Source: Cacajao melanocephalus | Lineage: Eukaryota > Chordata > Mammalia > Primates > Pitheciidae | Assembly (NCBI GenBank): GCA_963573385.1 | Contig: CAUYLG010013737.1 | Span: forward strand, 1 to 64,000 | Direction: 5' to 3' | Length of the DNA: 64,000 bases | Shown here: positions 42,305 through 55,884 of the stretch, piece by piece | Layout: each line of letters begins with the position of its first letter | Position numbering within the stretch: the first letter of the stretch is position 1 | Notes under the pieces: model-generated | What the model was told of the DNA's origin: nothing | The model's input: the letters and a program-made list of their open reading frames with translations, nothing else | Database searches by the model: none | Translations under genes and position numbers: made by a program

Positions 42305-42496
42305 GATAGATGAAAAAGAAGGAAGAAAGGAAGGGAGGGAGGGAGGGAGAGAAGGAGGAAGGGAGGGAGGGAGGGAGGGAGGGAGGAAGGAAGGAAGGAA
42401 GGAAGGAAGGAAGGAAGGAAGGAAGGAAGGAAGGAAGGAAAGGAGAGAGGGAGGGAGAGAGATAAAGAGAGAGAGAGAGAAAGAAAAAGGAAAGGG
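42305..42496. repeat. purine tract with GGAA x14
   Basis: Homopurine except for a few bases. Mixed ggaa and ggga units come first, then 14 uninterrupted GGAA units at 42385-42440, then gaga and gaaa units. It abuts the left-truncated Alu. The 133-codon minus frame (42288-42689) reads its complement and the Alu. Confidence 0.95.
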
Positions 42497-42705
42497 GAGA
42501 CCCTATCTCTACAAAAACCAAAAAATAAAAAAATAAAAACTGGCTGGGTAAGGTGGCAGGTACTTGTAGTCCTGGCTTCTCAGGAGGCTGAGGCAGAAGG
42601 ACCCTTGAGTCCAGACCGCAGTCAACTATGATTGTGCCACTGGGTGACAGAGCAAGACCCCGTCTCAAAACAAACAAACAAACAAACAAAAAGAAACAAA
42701 CATTG
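42497..42705 (+). mobile_element. partial Alu (right part) with (CAAA)n tail
   Basis: It begins at 'agaccctatctctacaaaaa', well inside the left arm, continues through the right arm ('ctcaggaggctgaggcagaa', 'gtgacagagcaagaccccgt'), and ends in five caaa-type units. The first part of the Alu is missing, and the purine tract takes its place. Confidence 0.9.
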
Positions 42706-43899
42706 AAGGTGACTAGGACTAGATACTTGTTCCTTCAGGATTCAAAACAATAAAAACAAGCATGTCGATGAGAATTTGCCTTTAGATTAGGGAGGCTGAA
42801 CAACAGAATGTTAATGAGATGAGATGCTGCAGATTATTTGAGGCTAATAACCTGAGCAACAAGTAATTGCATTTTAAAAAATTTTATCTCTGTAGTTATG
42901 TCACTCTCACTCAATTCAATTCCCAGTTGAATGGTAGAAAAATCAGAATCCACTTTGAAAAGAAGGGATTATTCAGATGCTTGGGATTATACAAATTGTG
43001 CTTTGCACTACATAGGCTGCAACACCTCAGTGTTGGATAAAATATAGGTGGCCGTTTACACTGGACTTACGACTGGCCAATTGATTAAGGAACTGTAAAA
43101 TATATACCATTGATACTTGTTTAAATATGTATTTCATATTCAAATATAAATAACAAATGCCCTATTTTTTTCAAGTGGAATGAAAGTTTTTTAATCCAGG
43201 ATTTTATGTTCAAAAATACCAGTCTTAAAAAACACAGAATCTCTTAAATTTCTGTTGTAAGTTACTCTTACAAAATTAAGCCTAGGTGTAATTTGAAATA
43301 ATGTACTATATTTTACTCAAAACACTGTATATTTATTACTGTGCGTATAAGTAACCTGTAACATTTTCTTATTTCATCTTACCTTTCTACTTCAACGTGT
43401 CTTCTCACTTTTGAATTTTATCGATGTACAAATATCTTTCTGTATTAATCTTATTAATCTTCACCATTTTGAGAAGTTCAGTAGCTCATCTTTTCCAATA
43501 ATAATATTGTACTCACCATGGTATTTAATTATGACTCAGAGGCTGTATGACAGACATCAGTGTGCTTTCTTCATCAGAATGAGTTTGTGTTGCGTAAGTT
43601 CTCAGTGGAGGTAGGGGTGAAAGTGAGCCTCCTCTCACCTACGCCTACTGTTAATGCCCCCAGGGCATTCTCCATGTAGTACTTGCACCTGTGACTCTTC
43701 CTCTAAGGGCTTTTTCTCAGCAAGGGGCAGGTTAGTAGTGCTGGGGATGTAACTACTTACCAACCCCAGCTTCTTTAGCCATTCACAAATAAGATTCGAA
43801 GGTTCGACACACCAGCCTCCTATTCCTTTGAGTGAGATGACACCAAGATGGGTTTTACTTCTCAGTCATTCTCTTGGTAGTTCCCAACAGGTCTGTCTC
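42706..43899. other. unique AT-rich sequence
   Basis: No supported gene or repeat. Confidence 0.4.
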
Positions 43900-44045
43900 A
43901 TTTATCTAAAGACTTAGTGTCTAATTGATAAACCCTGTCATGAATTATTTTCCTTCCCTGTCTCATTCCTCTTTCCTGCTGGGGTTCCAGGATTAGCACT
44001 TAAATAAACTACTTGCACTTAATTGCTGGAAAGCAAAACTGAAGG
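43900..44045 (+). mobile_element. MaLR-type LTR 3' end
   Basis: 'ggggttccaggattagcact' followed by 'taaataaactacttgcactt' is the poly-A signal region typical of MLT1-class LTRs (AATAAA at 44004-44009). Confidence 0.45.
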
Positions 44046-47000
44046 TTAAGAAAAGGAACTAAGGATGTTTCCAATAAATCTATGGTGAAGTGCTGTGTGT
44101 ATAAGAGAAATGGTGGAATGATACAGATTGTCTCATATATATAATGACAAATATCAGAGAGTATCCTGTGGTGGACATAAAACCCAAAAGAGTGAGATTT
44201 TTCTTATCTTCAGCCATACTAACAGAGAAAAACATATAAAACAGTTCAAACATTTGCTTCCTTTTTAATTTCTCTTCTGGTTTCAAACAACATTTTAAGA
44301 AAATTGTGTTTTAATTGTTAATTTTTATGTAGTTTTCAGATAGTTTTATAATATAAAACATGGAACCTGTGGTATGGAGAGGTAAATATTTTCTATATTT
44401 ACATAATGTATAAATCATTTATTATTAATTTTTACTTTATCTCATTTTAGTTAAAAGTATTTTATGTTTTAATAAAATGTTAATATTGGAGCTTGGTTCA
44501 GATGTGTTTTTATATTTATTTATGAAAGTATAAAGGATATGAATTTTTCAGAAATATACATTCAATTGTATTTTCAATTGTATTCTTGATTTCAATTGTA
44601 TTCTTGTAATTATGTTCAAGGCAACTGTATTGCTTTGTAAATTACAAAGTAGTTCTCCATCTAATATTTATGATGATCCTTAATAGATTGATTATTAATT
44701 TAACTAATTTTATATTTTCAACAGAAAATATAACTTTAAAAATATTGCCTTGTCTTTATTGGCTTGCCTTAGTTGAAAAAGATAATTTTAATATTAAATA
44801 GATACATTTATGTATATTAAATGGATACATTTAAAGTATATTCTCTGTATGCAAAGTACAAATGTGATAAATTTTATTCCACCTGTACTCAAATTATCAA
44901 GAATTTATTTATTTTGTTGACTACTTGCTGTGGTACACTGATAATAATGCTTAAGATTTTCTAATTAAGATATTGTTTATATAGTTTTCTGTTGGTTGCT
45001 TAAGAATATTTTTTCTTGCTGCTATGCTTTTTATACAAAAATAATAAAAATATTCTGCAGATTTTAATATATTGTAATCAAATGGTTTCCTCTTTCATTT
45101 TAGCATTTTTGGCATACATTTTATATTTTAAAAGTAATACAAATATATCCCTTTTTATCTGAGTTCAATTTATATGTGACTTTGACTTTGTAGTATTTAA
45201 AACAATTTGAATCTTTACCACCTCTTATAATTAGTAGGTAAGTAGATTCTATTAGATTATTTTCATTTCAAAAATATAAAAGCATTTCTCATCCTAATCT
45301 ACTAAACTTGGTAAGTACATCTTCAGCCTATCTTTGATCTAGGTTTTGTAACACTGTGTGCTTTCATGTTTTTCACGAAGTTTATAAAAATATTTATCTC
45401 ATGATGTCAACGTAAATTTAAAAAATTATTTTTGTATTGTGTTTGTTGCAAGATAAAGATTTAGCCCTTTGCTTTTCCCACTTTGCCGTACATCTTTTAC
45501 GTTGATCTTTTACAGGTCTTTTTTATTTATATTTTGAATTATTTTATTTTCTTAGTTACGATTATTCAGATTCATCAATGTTACCCTTTTTTCTTCTGAG
45601 GTGTAACATTTTTTTACTTACCAGTCATCATAAGCAGTTATTTACCAGTAATTGTAACCTTTTTCTAATATTACATGCTAGTTTCCACTTTAACCCTTGC
45701 TGTTTGGATTTTGTTTGTTTGTTAAGCAACTATTGCAGAAATGCCAGCCTCCACCCCTTCCCCATGCACTCTCTCTCTCTCTCTCCCTCTGTATACACCC
45801 ACACACACATATGTACACATGCTAATATATATTTGTGTGTATATCTTCACGGAAAGGACTAATATCATTGAAATTCCTTTTCTGCCTACAGAATTATATA
45901 GACATATACCACTCCACTGCCTTCTGCCATGTATTAAGTGTATAATTTTATTTACTTTTATAAATAATGTGATTTCTACCTTGAATTCTTATATAACTTA
46001 TTTTTTTCAGTAAAAGTAATTGTTTAGGACCTCTGTCAGCATCGTCTTCATTCATTTTATAGGCTTGGAAATATTGACTCTTAATTGTCAATCTCATATC
46101 TTATTTTTAAAGTTTGGCAGCTCTCCTTCTACTAAACTTTAATCATTGTTTCTGATCCATTTCTCTATATTTTGGAAAATAATTACTATTTGAATGCTGG
46201 AAATCTGTAGTTTACCTTCAGTGCTTACTTTCTTGTTGTTTCTTTTCTTCTCTGTTGTTGGTTTCTTTTACTCACATAAAATGAATTCTTAGAGTACTTC
46301 TCCACATCTGCACCTAACTGATTCAGTTTCCTGTAGTATCAAGTCTGCTTCGGCTACTCTGGTAAAGTTTTAATTTTGTACACTCAGTTATTGCTTTCCC
46401 TCATTATCTGAATATGTTTTCTCCTTAAGTCAGAAAATTCTTATTAATGTACATAATGTCTCCTTATGAAGAAGCAAACATTTTCTTAAAACTACTTGGT
46501 TCATAAAGTAAGACCTAATCTCCAAAGCTCTTTTTTTTCCTCCTATGCATTATTTTCATAGGGCAAATTACACATTTTTCTATTTGCTATTTTTCACATT
46601 ACTTTAATCTTCTTTTGCTGACATTTTGATGTCATAAGCCATTTCCAAAATTTCTATATTGATTGTGAGGATGAGGACAAGAGAGGTGACAGTAATATTT
46701 TACCCTTAATTGTCAACCCTCTGCCTGAGTATTGGCAGATGGCTCCTCCCCAGATCTAAAGGCAAAGTCTCATATTGTGTTAGGCACTGCAAGCCTCTGC
46801 TCATGGCTGGCATCCAACAGATGCCAAATTCACTTGTACATCTAGTTCTCATTCAAAATCCCTGAGCATTTGACAAGAGACCCAAACCTGGCAACATCAG
46901 AGTTCATAAAACCAAAGAGAAGTAGTTAAGGGAAGACTTACAGGATTAAAATTTGACTAAAATATAGAATATTAGGTCAGAGAGGCACCTTTTCATCGTA

Positions 47001-49664
47001 TATTGGAAAAGTCAGCATGACATTAACTGAGTATTACAAAACCTTATCAATTATTAACATACTTATGGCAGTTGGTTAATTATGGCACCTTACCCATCTA
47101 TTTGTGAGAAATTAGTAAAATAATAAGATATCAGTCTCCCACGATAAGTGATATGTTTTATCAGAATATAGATTTTCTTTTCTTTCTATTCTGTTCAAGT
47201 TACATTTAAAATCCTTTTCTTACAGAATTTTCCTTCTCTTCCATGGTTTAAGAATGTGTCTTACATGTAAAACCACATAAATTAGAAGCAATTATAGATG
47301 AGAAAGTAGAAATCAGTTATCAATCTCAGTTATTGAATTTTTTGAAGATACAATGTGCAAGTTAAAAGAAAAGTGATTTTAAAAAAATCTAAATATTTAC
47401 CTTTAGTTTCTACATATTAAAAATAATAAGATATATTATTATTCAGGCTTATAAGCAAAAACTTCGAAAGAGGAAAGAATTCTAAGACTTTTTATGTGTT
47501 CTTTTGCTCAATTATTTTTGAAAATCCATGTGCCTGTGTCATCTCTATCTTTAGGTTTGCCCAATTTTAAAATCCTTGGTTTCTGTCCAATATTTCCTAT
47601 TTATAGTACATATGAAATATAGTCATAGTGATTACTTAACCAATACAAAAATAATTTTATACCAAACATACAGGTAATCATATAATAAATACAGCTTAAA
47701 ATATATTATCTATTAAAAGTAAAATGTAGATGAGGAAACTCAATCTGAAAAGCATTTTAAGTATAAATGACTAAAGAGGTAAAGATTAAGAATAAATGTT
47801 GAGCTAATATTGTCTTATAATTGACTTCTTATTAGTGTATATAATTCAGTCGAGATTAGCTAGTACTTAAAGAAAGTGAAAGCAATTTTTGTGTGAGCAA
47901 CATCAATTTTCTTTGCCTTTTTGCCTCTAACTAAGGCTTTTTTGGGCTGCTGCCACTCAGGAAATGCTGCTTTTACTGTATTTCACAAAATTATTAAAAA
48001 CGATACCTCCTAAAATAAATTTCTTCATGGGTAAATTTTCTTAAAATTTAAGTCTAAATCTGTCAGTCCAAGGTAGAGTAAGTGTTGAGGAAGAAATAAA
48101 ATGTTCTCCACACTATCATGACATTTGTCCACCAATAATTTGAAAGATACGTTTCCCTTTTCTTCCACTTAACCAATACTCACTGTTCCACAATTGAGAC
48201 CCATAAAGAATTATGATTGGTACACTGATATAACCATGTACACAGACCCAAAAATGCAAACATAAAAATAAAACTTCAACCCTTCAAAGTACATCTTAGA
48301 TTAAAAATGCAAAATAATAACTATTTTGCATATGCGATAGAAAATAATTTCAGTATTCATCTAAAAATAAAATTTCTTCATCAGTGAATTTCTGAAACCA
48401 ATGTGGTTTATGCAATATCGATGTATATTTTAGAGATAGGAAGATGGTGAGAACTCAAATTAAGCTGTTTACTCTCTGACTCACTGGCACAGCTCAGGAT
48501 TGTATGCTTCCAACGTACAAATCTGTATTAATCTGGTATCCTTACTGAGATCATGGTCAACAGTCTCAAGTATGTAGCCCATTATGATAATTCAAATAAA
48601 CACTATAACACTCTACTGTCATCAGATATCATTGACTGTGTGGCTAAAGGACATGAACCTTAGGAAAATAAATAAATAAGTAAATAAATGAATAAACGCT
48701 GAATTTTTAAAGGCTTTAAAATGTTTTCATGCAAAATTCTTTTTTAAAGCTTCATAAACAGTCTGGACCTCTAGATACATAATGACTCCTTTAATTTGGC
48801 TTTCCTGCTGAGCCTTCTAAATTCAGAGTAAACAATTATTGAAAAAATAATGAGGTTCAGATTAAAAGTCCACAAACAATAACATAATTAACTATCTTAA
48901 TAAAATCTTGGGAAAAAAACACTGACCCAGATGCCACAGAGCATAAGGTAAATCTAATGAAGACCGGAGGAAAATCAGACACCTTCTCATGGGAAATGCA
49001 AAACTATCCTGCTTCTCTTCTTCTATTATCCTTCTTTAATCTTCTTCAGAATTAAGTCCCTAGGGTAATTTCAAGTATGTATTCTAAAGCTAATTGCTCT
49101 TTTTCTTTTTTAGACTTAACGATTGGAGCATAGTGGGAAAAATAGAACTAACATTTAAAAATGTGAAGAAAGTATTCAAATTATCTACACTTAAAGGTTG
49201 TTTTCATACACATTTAATGGTCTTAGTAAACTACATCTGAAGTACTGAACTAATCTACTGAATTCAATTTTACTTGCAGAGCCATTACCCAATGCACTGG
49301 CAACATTTATTGTTACAGTGTGTGCCTCATTTTATAGAATGTTCTAAATTAATACTTCATTTATCCATGTTAATAATGCAAAACTAGAGAAAGTCTTAGC
49401 GAGTGTAATGTATATTGCAAATATTCAAATTTCATTTAAATGAATAATTTAATTGTATACAGCATATAATAATGTTACAGAACAAGTTTAATAGCTTGAA
49501 GAAATCTACTGATCTGAAATCATGGACATCAACTTCCAGTTTTCTGAATAATATTTTCCTATGCAATTCACATTAAAGTTAGCACTGAATGACCTCAAAA
49601 ACGTTTAATTTGTAAACAATAAATAAGACAACTCAGATCAGATAGCTTATTGTAACATATTACA
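44046..49664. other. unique, very AT-rich sequence
   Basis: No gene, RNA or named repeat was seen. Contents: a triplicated ttcaattgtatt word near 44561-44602, CT/CA-rich low-complexity sequence at 45766-45840, and (AAAT)n at 48664-48698. Frames of 62-94 codons are AT-driven. Confidence 0.45.
48664..48698. repeat. (AAAT)n microsatellite
   Basis: aaataaataaataagtaaat type run, imperfect. Confidence 0.85.
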
Positions 49665-49805
49665 ATGGGAACAGGCTGAATGAGAGTCAAGTATTGGGTT
49701 CTAATGCTTTTGGAAAAATCACTTATGTTCCTCGTTTTCCTCCTGAAAATAAAAACTTGAAATAGATGATCGTTAAAGTCCTTGCTAGCATTAGAAAGGT
49801 TTACT
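49665..49805 (+). mobile_element. MIR SINE (MIRb/MIR3-like)
   Basis: 'gtattgggttctaatgcttt', then 'cacttatgttcctcgttttc' and 'gaaatagatgatcgttaaag' with 'tccttgctagcatta' follow the MIR order of 'cttaacctctctg', 'tagatgatctctaaggtcc'. Confidence 0.62.
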
Positions 49806-51059
49806 GGTTAAAGGAAAAGTCCCATATTACACCTATCAGATTGCAGATAACAAAACTCCTGCCAGATGTTTGGAGAAGATTCCAGAAAATAGATCTCTTA
49901 CTCTACTTATGAAAATATTTGTCAGACTTTTTGGAGAAGAATTTCTCAATATCTTATAAACATATTTTATGGATATATCATACATATACATTTATACATA
50001 CATACAATTATATATGTGCATAAATGTGTTATATAATTAAGAAAATATTAGACTAAATAAACCAAATTAATTATTAAAACTACATTATCTGGAATAATGG
50101 AATGTACTGTATTAACAACGAGAAAACTTTACCTAAATGTAAAGGCATTTTCATAGTTTTCTATCACTTTGTGACCCAGTTTCCTCATATGTAAGACATA
50201 TATTTGTATGCCTGATATAAAAATATCTAGCAAACTAAGATTTCTCTACAGACAGGCAGCAACTTGGGAGGAATAAAAAGTTGTTTCGTGGAAAGAATGT
50301 ACATTTTAGAATCACATAAAGTTCTCAATAAAGACCTTAAAACAGTAAATCTCACCCATCCTTTTCTTTATTCTTATCTTTTATCAAGATAAGTTGTTTC
50401 TCATTCTCATCTTCAAAGTAGAAATATCACACACAGCTTATTTCCTGCCAGTTTACACCACTTCAACTCAACCTGCCATTAAACACTGGTGTCTTATCTC
50501 ACAGGCCAGCCAGACACACAAGAACAATATCGCCAGTGTCTGTTGTGACTGGCCAGTGCCTGATCCCTACTGGTTGTTAAGGATTTAGATATTCTGAAGA
50601 TCATCCATTCTTAATCATGACTCCTGTAACTTACTTTTTATTGTCTTGGGACAGTTAATTCATTTGTGGACAAGTCGGGTTAAAAAAATATTAATAAACA
50701 ATGCAGTTCAATAAACATTTCTATAATCCTGTGAAAACATCTATACTTTTAAAGGCTTTCATTTGGGGGACCCACATGACATATCACCATATAGAAGTAA
50801 CTCGTTCCTTGTCAAAGGCTTGTAGTCTAAAGGATGTCCTGCCTCTGTCAACCACCCCTTCTGAGAAACAGAACAGTCACCTGCTTCTTAGAAAATGTGA
50901 GGGAACGCTCATGAGACATGGGGCCTATGTGGGGAGGAGAAGGAAGAGAGGTGGCACCCAGCTCAGGATGCTACTCGACCCCATCTGTGTCTTGTTCTAA
51001 CAACTGTTTGAAGAACAGGGGTCTCAGACAAAGTAGGAAAATTCATCTTAGAACAAATA
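49806..51059. other. unique sequence, nothing recognised
   Basis: Frames at 50394-50588 and 50701-51000 (64 and 99 codons) lack recognisable domains or context. Confidence 0.4.
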
Positions 51060-51480
51060 ACTGTACTTATTTTTTGTTTTTATATTTTTAACTTTTGACT
51101 CAGAAACATTCAAATTTTACCTAGAAATTCAAACTTACCAGTAAGTTTTAAAATAGGAAAACTGAGAAAATACTCAAATACCCTTTATACAGATTTACCT
51201 ATTTTAACGTTTTATCCCATTCACTTTTTCATTACTTTCCTATCCACCCATCTATACACATGTCTATATATTAGGTAAGTATGTGTGGATATACATACAG
51301 ACAATTTTTCCAGAATCATTTTAGTGCAATTTCCACATACTATTGTCCTTTACCTCTGAATACTTCACTGCGTATTTCCTAAGAAAATGATATTATTTTA
51401 CATAACTACAGCACCAAACTGTACTTATTTTTTACAATTTAAATTTTCTCTAACAACACCCACATAATGTTTACTACGTA
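51060..51480 (-). mobile_element. old L1 (L1ME-type) 3'UTR, antisense
   Basis: 'tttatacagatttacctatt', 'tccacccatctatacacatg', 'ccagaatcattttagtgcaa', 'ttacctctgaatacttcact' and 'gcgtatttcctaagaaaatg' follow the antisense 3'UTR of L1ME-class elements. Confidence 0.7.
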
Positions 51481-51489
51481 CTAGGCATC

Positions 51490-51660
51490 ACTTCAGCTTG
51501 GTTCCACCCGTTACTGGCTGCATGGCATTGTACAAATAATTTAGATTGCTGTGCCGCAGTTTTCTCACACGTAAAACCAGAGCAATAATAGTACCAACTT
51601 CAAGTGGTGCCTAGAACAGAGTAGGCATTATGTAAGTTTTGTTAAATACAATTTAAATTA
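51490..51660 (+). mobile_element. MIR SINE
   Basis: 'ccgttactggctgcatggca' and 'gtgccgcagttttctcacac' followed by 'gcaataatagtaccaact', 'ggtgcctagaacagagtagg' and 'cattatg' reproduce the MIR core and 3' end. Confidence 0.72.
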
Positions 51661-53732
51661 TAAGAATAAATATAGTTTTGACTGGTATTTGGGCTTTTTC
51701 CTGGTCTTCAACTTATTGGATTCCAAATCTTCACTTTATTCTCATACTCCATGGCAGTGAACATCACTGGAGAAAATATCCAAAATCCATGTTTCAAGGC
51801 TGACTCTGCTGTACTATGCTGCTTCCTCTAAATCCTGACAGTTTATTTATACTCTCCTGGCATTCATCTCCATGTTATTATAATTTCATGCAATGAATCA
51901 CATGTTCCTTTTTAAGTAACTTTGACACAAAATAAATAGCACTATATAAATCTGTTAAATATGTATGTCATTATAAATAGAGAAATCATGATGACAGCAG
52001 GATAGGAGGATTGAGAGAGGCATTCTCCAACCTTCTTTTTCTGACCTCTAACTTCTGTCACAATATCACTTATCTCATTCAACATTTTTGTCATTATTTA
52101 TGTTATTATTATTAGTGTATATTATCTTACTATAATAGTTAAAAAGTATCCAGTAGAGAAGGATACCTTGTTTATTGTTAAGTATATCTGATGTAGCTTT
52201 GTTCAATATTTTTTCAGACAAAGATGACAAAGGGATAGACAGCCTGAGGGATAAACCCAGGCTGGGGATGTCCTTTTAACAAAGGGGCAGGCTTGGATTT
52301 TTGTAGAATTTGTTAATACATGGGATAAACAGGAGAGTGAGAGATAGAATGAGACTCCTACTTTATCTGGCTAGGGTTACTGGTGATGCCACCAGTCAGG
52401 AATACAAGACAGATGTGACATTGTTTGAATAGCTGTCGATCCTTCCAATGGTCAAGCCCAAAGCTCTGGATGTAGACGGAGAAGCCAATGATAGGTGCAG
52501 CTTTAGGAGTCCTGAGCATATTAAGAGCAATACAAATCAAGGAAGAATATAAATATATCAGAGCATGCCTAAAAGAAAAAGGTCCTTCAGATATATATGA
52601 ACACAAGCTAAAAAATAAATGAAATCTTTAGAGAAAGCCAAATTGAAGAGAAACAAAAGTGAGTGCAAAGTTCGGAAGAAAAGCAAGCCAAGGAGAAAAG
52701 CTGGAGCATGCTGGGCAGAGGACACAGTGCCAGGGCCATGGAGGAATCCATCTACCCAGACACAATGCTCCATTGAAAAAAAAATGCCACACACGAAATG
52801 TGTTTGTGTTTTTATAGTTTAGAGTGTCTGTAAAACAGTTCTCATTACATTAATTTCCAGTGGAAAAAGTAATATACCTTTCAAAACACTAGATTTGTAA
52901 ATGCCCGGGAATGTCTAATTTCTGCCATCCTCATAATGTCGTGTAATAAAAGATGAAAAAGAGGCCTTTACAAGATGTTTAGAAATAGAATAAGCAATAA
53001 GGAGAAAATTTCCTTTTCCTTTTAAACAAATTTGAAAATGGGCATGCTTCCAACTAATAAAAGTATGCTTACTTCCACCGGGCCTATCCAGAAAACTCTG
53101 CTTACAGCCCTCAGCAATCTTACCAAGCAAGCACTTGTCTCAGGAGTATTTTATGTCAACCAATGCTACTGATAAGATACACAGGAAAACAGGCTGGAAG
53201 ATAAGCCCATCACACTCAAAAATCATACCAAGCATGAATATGTGTCTCTTGTCCCAAAAAGAATCATCTCTACTTAAGAAGAAGTAAAGTAATTAAAAGC
53301 AGTCTGATTAGTATCAGTGATTAATTGACAAATATGAGTTAGTGATACCATGAAAGAAAAGAGCCAGGCCTTACATTTAATTCATCCACTGTATCAGTTA
53401 ACATCAGTTATCAATTTAGAAAATTGAGAGAGAGCAATGACTGAGCAAGCAAAAATGACGGAGAAGGATGACTGCAGTACAGTTGTCTAACATATTTTAT
53501 TGAATAAAACTGTAATACCTACATGTACTGACTGTAGTGTAGGAGTATACATTGGAGTCTGGAGTTGAAAGGGCATGGGGCTAGAAAACAAGCCATTCAG
53601 GTTTGAGATCTGGTCTTGCCTCTGATCTGGGTGTAACCCTGAAGAAAGCACTCTGTGTACAGTGTTTTTAAAGGCGAAATGAAAAGAATTGGCTCATTCC
53701 TTTTGCTTCTTATTTTTAAAAAATTATTTTCA
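51661..53732. other. unique sequence; possible MIR trace at 53560-53680
   Basis: Overlapping frames on both strands at 52358-52822 (67-82 codons) are unsupported. 53560-53680 has a faint MIR-like 'gagtctggagttgaaa' start but is too weak to call. Confidence 0.4.
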
Positions 53733-54028
<296 letters not shown>

Positions 54029-54189
54029 TCAAAAAGTCTTTTATGGAGGCTTGATCACTAAAATAAAGATTTATCTTCTTCAGACAGAGAGGTGGAGGTC
54101 TGACCACCAGCCTTCCTCTCACTGTCCATCCCACCCAGCCCACATTAGTGGTTCCAAAACTCCTCCACAAAATATGAGGGCTCCTCAAA

Positions 54190-54400
54190 AATAAATTACT
54201 ACATTTGCTCATTTATTCAAGAAATGCTGTGAGCAAGCCATTTGCTAATCATTGGAAACATAGTGATATGTGATTACTCACTCTGACCTTAGAAACTATT
54301 GGGTTATAGGACCTAATTGGCTGTTACTCAAGTATTGAAATGTTACTCAAGCATTGAAACAGCCAGAGAGGCTGGTATAAGTGAGAGATGTAGAGCCTCA
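54190..54400 (-). mobile_element. L2 LINE 3' end, antisense (weak)
   Basis: 'tttgctcatttattcaagaa' and 'atgctgtgagcaagcc' with 'aatcattggaaacatagtga' recall the antisense L2 start. It includes a tandem 19-mer (54322-54340, 54341-54359). Confidence 0.45.
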
Positions 54401-55211
54401 ATGGTTTTTTCTTCAATAGAGTAAAATTGCTCTACAGGTAAGTTTTGCTTCTATAACCTTTAATACAAAATGTCTCTCACAACAGCTAATTCTAAGATAT
54501 TGTCCAAACAGATGTCATGGTGTTGAATTTCTGTTGACTAAATTTGCACTTAGAATCAGTATGCTATTCACAGTTTCAATGTTTTCTTCTTCAATATACT
54601 TTCAATTTTTGAGAATCTAGTCCTTTCCTCTTATCCCCAGAGAATCAGACTTCTGTTAGTGCTCTGCACCTAAGCCTGCCTCTCTGAAATCTTCAACTTT
54701 TCTAAACTTGCTTTTCCCACATAGAATATATGTGGTCTGATACTTCTTTCCTCTAAACCTTGTAATCTCTTGGACAACAGTCAGCTAGGCCAGACTAATG
54801 CAGGAAAATGAATACATATAAATCTTTCAGAGAACTATGAAGGCACTTTAAAATGAACTTCAAAAATCAGAGCCAACTCAAAGAGGTGACTAGAAATGTG
54901 AAAATTCCAGGAATATTGGAAATTCAGTTGCACAGGTACTTTGAGCCATGAAGGACTTTGGGGCCTCCGTCAAGTTTTGTTCAATCATCACTTGTCCTTA
55001 AGAATAATTTTCTCTGGAGGCTAGATAATGTTTATAATATGAATTTTTTCTGGATACTTTTTATTTTTAGATGATTTGACCAACACCACAACAGGGTCTT
55101 CAATTTTCTTAATACTCATAAATAAATAGAACCTGAATTTTTATTTTTAAGTGGATCTTTATATGTCAATAGTGCTCTTTTATCTTCTTTAGAACAATTT
55201 ACCACTGCCTA
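54401..55211. other. unique sequence, nothing recognised
   Basis: No supported feature. Confidence 0.4.
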
Positions 55212-55225
55212 AGTTTGTCTAAATT

Positions 55226-55523
55226 CTTTTTTTTTTCTTTTGAGACAGAGTCTCACTCTGTCGCCCAGGCTGGAATGCAGTGGCACAATCTCTGCTCACT
55301 GCAACCTCCGCCTTCTGGGTTCAAGGAATTCTCCTGCCTCAGCCTTCTGAGTAACTGAGACCACAGGTATGTGCCACCGTGCCCAGCTAATTTTTGTATT
55401 TTCAGTAGAGTTGGGGTTTCATCATGTGGGCCAGGCTGGTCTCAAACTCCTGGCCTCAAGTGATCCACAGGACTTGACCTCACTGAGTGCTGGAATTACC
55501 TGCCTGAGCTACTGTACCTTGCC
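55226..55523 (-). mobile_element. Alu SINE, antisense
   Basis: Antisense Alu from a T run to 'gagctactgtaccttgcc'. Target-site duplication agtttgtctaaatt (55212-55225) and agtttgcctaaatt (55524-55537), one mismatch. Confidence 0.96.
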
Positions 55524-55537
55524 AGTTTGCCTAAATT

Positions 55538-55884
55538 TGATTCATATTGAACTAAGAGAGAAGGCAACTAACAAGAGAATAATATTAACATGAACACTGT
55601 CTGTAACCAGTAAAAATTACCTATAGCAAGGTTAACCAAAATTTTTAAGTAATCTTCACTATCACATATTATAGACATTTATAAAATAATATTTTATAAA
55701 ATAAAATATTATAGACATTTATAAAATAAAGCAGGTAGATCAGCCATACTGGTGTCTAATTATTACAGACCCACAGATGTTACAAAAATGTAGTTATTAA
55801 ATATTAATCATGTTTTCAAATTTTCTAGGTGACTATATTCTTCTAAGATTTCCTATCTTGTTATTATATAGTTCTTTGCCATAT
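55538..55884. other. unique AT-rich sequence with a 24-bp direct repeat
   Basis: atattatagacatttataaa and the next four bases occur identically at 55666-55689 and 55706-55729, 40 bp apart. Nothing else was recognised. Confidence 0.6.

Noticed and set aside
42288..42689. 133-codon minus-strand frame
   Set aside because: It spans the purine tract complement and an antisense Alu.
44561..44602. Triplicate ttcaattgtatt word as a regulatory array
   Set aside because: A short AT-rich word in very AT-rich DNA; slippage is enough to explain it.
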